This document shows, in pieces, positions 14,453 through 15,287 of a DNA stretch of 15,287 nt. The stretch's first letter is position 1, and every line of letters begins with the position of its first letter. The position numbers and the translations under genes are program-made. The stretch lies in assembly GCA_943326025.2 (NCBI GenBank), contig CALPRR020000039.1:1-15287 (forward strand), in the 5' to 3' direction. This stretch comes from Candidatus Kuenenia stuttgartensis. Its GTDB lineage: Bacteria; Bacteroidota; Bacteroidia; Flavobacteriales_D; Crocinitomicaceae. The notes beneath the pieces are model-generated. The model worked only from the letters and a program-made list of their open reading frames with translations, did no database searches and was not told where the DNA came from.

Positions 14453-15287
14453 ATGAGCCAAAAATATCAAGAATACAAAGGGTTAAACTTACCTAACGTA
14501 GCACAAACAGTTTTAGAAAAGTGGGAGAAAGAGAAGGTTTTTGAAAAATCGATTTCTACTCGTGATGAAGATAAACAATATGTGTTTTTTGAAGGACCAC
14601 CATCTGCAAATGGTCTTCCAGGAATTCACCACGTAATGGCTCGTTCTATTAAAGATATTTTTTGCCGATATAAAACGTTGAAAGGTTTTCAAGTTAAACG
14701 TAAAGCAGGTTGGGATACACACGGACTTCCAGTGGAGTTAGGTGTTGAAAAAGAGTTAGGTATTACCAAAGAAGATATCGGATCTAAAATCTCTGTTGAT
14801 GATTACAACAAATCTTGTAAAGAAGCGGTAATGCGTTACACAGATATTTGGAATGATTTGACACACAAAATGGGTTACTGGGTAGATATGGAAGATCCAT
14901 ACATTACTTACGAACCAAAATACATGGAATCTGTTTGGTGGTTATTAGGTCAATTATACGAGAAAAATTTAATTTACAAAGGATATACAATTCAACCATA
15001 CTCGCCAAAAGCTGGTACAGGTTTATCTTCACATGAGTTAAACCAACCAGGTTGTTACCGTGATGTGAAAGATACAACGGTTGTTGCACAATTTAAGGTT
15101 GTTGATGGACAGAAATTACCATTCCGCAATGCGGATGGGACGGATTACCAGGTTGGTGCGAATGGCCAGGTAGGGACGAATTGCAATTCGTCCCTACTGG
15201 CATGGACAACAACCCCATGGACATTACCATCAAATACAGCATTGTGTGTTGGTCCAAAAATTGAATATGTATTGGTGAAATCATTCA
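14453..15287 (+). CDS. ileS: Isoleucyl-tRNA synthetase, N-terminal part (cut by window end)
   Basis: The first 278 codons of an open frame that continues past the window. IleRS charges tRNA-Ile in the cytoplasm. The N-terminal catalytic part shows KYVFFEGPP-like sequence (QYVFFEGPPSANGLPGIHHV, 42-61), where the class I HIGH signature appears as GIHH (57-60), then KAGWDTHGLPVEL and the zinc-free eukaryote-like segment QPYSPKAGTGLSSHE. The CP1 editing domain begins near residue 200 and its threonine-rich motif is AWTTTPWTLPSNTAL (250-264). This is the IleRS2-like class, known for low mupirocin sensitivity. Directly before the editing motif lies an odd stretch, residues 228-249, made of three hexapeptide repeats and a translated 28-bp palindrome. 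The reading frame is not broken, so the gene appears functional. Confidence 0.95.
   Translation, partial: MSQKYQEYKGLNLPNVAQTVLEKWEKEKVFEKSISTRDEDKQYVFFEGPPSANGLPGIHHVMARSIKDIFCRYKTLKGFQVKRKAGWDTHGLPVELGVEKELGITKEDIGSKISVDDYNKSCKEAVMRYTDIWNDLTHKMGYWVDMEDPYITYEPKYMESVWWLLGQLYEKNLIYKGYTIQPYSPKAGTGLSSHELNQPGCYRDVKDTTVVAQFKVVDGQKLPFRNADGTDYQVGANGQVGTNCNSSLLAWTTTPWTLPSNTALCVGPKIEYVLVKSF
15134..15187 (+). repeat. Three degenerate 18-bp tandem units inside ileS
   Basis: Three in-frame 18-base units at 15134-15151, 15152-15169 and 15170-15187 encode DGTDYQ, VGANGQ and VGTNCN. Each pair of units shares 12 of 18 bases, including a GG at bases 4-5, CG at 8-9 and AT at 11-12. The stretch is more GC-rich than the surrounding gene. 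Confidence 0.6.
15170..15197. repeat. Perfect 28-bp palindrome inside ileS coding sequence
   Basis: GTAGGGACGAATTG (15170-15183) is followed at once by its exact reverse complement (15184-15197). In RNA it would fold as a 12-bp stem with a TGCA loop, extended by GCCA/TGGC (15165-15168 with 15198-15201) past a one-base bulge. It is translated in frame as VGTNCNSSL plus the first base of the next Leu codon. GTAGGGACG-type palindromes are interspersed repeats in several bacterial groups; no transposase is nearby. Confidence 0.9.

Noticed and set aside
14904..15284. Open minus-strand frames opposite ileS
   Set aside because: They are antisense to a strongly conserved synthetase sequence, show no signal of their own, and arise from codon bias of the plus strand.
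1..15287. Defence system, prophage, CRISPR, biosynthetic cluster or RNA gene
   Set aside because: No recombinase, nuclease effector, spacer-repeat pattern, tRNA cloverleaf or multi-domain synthase could be recognised on either strand.

Overview
The window is AT-rich chromosomal DNA from a member of the Bacteroidota, most likely order Flavobacteriales. The evidence is a protein with a type IX secretion C-terminal sorting domain, promoters of the TAnnTTTG type, no Shine-Dalgarno sequences before the genes, a bacillithiol-associated YtxJ protein, a CTC-type L25 next to prs, and an IleRS with the PGIHH signature I associate with this phylum. Family or genus cannot be fixed from the sequence; a Fluviicola/Crocinitomicaceae-like organism would fit.

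Layout. At 68-3837 (+) are recJ and a TPR/transmembrane/SpoIIE-type phosphatase. A convergent pair of small paralogous lipoproteins lies at 3890-4680 (-) and ends at a hairpin terminator just behind the phosphatase gene. A 384-base divergent intergenic region (4681-5064) carries a 14-bp inverted repeat and the likely pheS promoter. At 5065-7567 (+) is a tight group: pheS, ytxJ and a papaya-type glutaminyl cyclotransferase. A short intergenic region with GC-rich inverted repeats (7566-7724) follows. On the minus strand come a YqaA-like membrane protein (7799-8218), a T9SS cargo protein (8297-10156), and an overlapping pair of an omega-amidase-like nitrilase and a methionine/glutamine aminotransferase (10234-12119). 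The plus strand resumes with a tiny lipoprotein (12282-12539), prs and rplY (12602-14159), a strong terminator, a 238-base gap with little visible apart from a promoter-like box, and the 5' part of ileS, cut by the window end.

How the genes fit together. Most are housekeeping: DNA repair, two tRNA synthetases, PRPP synthesis and ribosomal L25. Two functional links stand out. The aminotransferase and nitrilase overlap by 13 bases and together would make a glutamine transaminase/omega-amidase pathway that regenerates methionine from its keto acid. The glutaminyl cyclotransferase has natural substrates next door: both the T9SS cargo and the TPR phosphatase have signal peptides predicted to be cut just before Gln20, as in the Bacteroidetes Q-rule.

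No defence island, phage, transposase, CRISPR array or secondary-metabolite cluster is visible. The most unusual signal is inside ileS. A perfect 28-bp palindrome, forming the last of three degenerate 18-bp tandem units, is read in frame as protein just before the threonine-rich editing motif. The same gene carries a swapped GXHH form of the HIGH signature.
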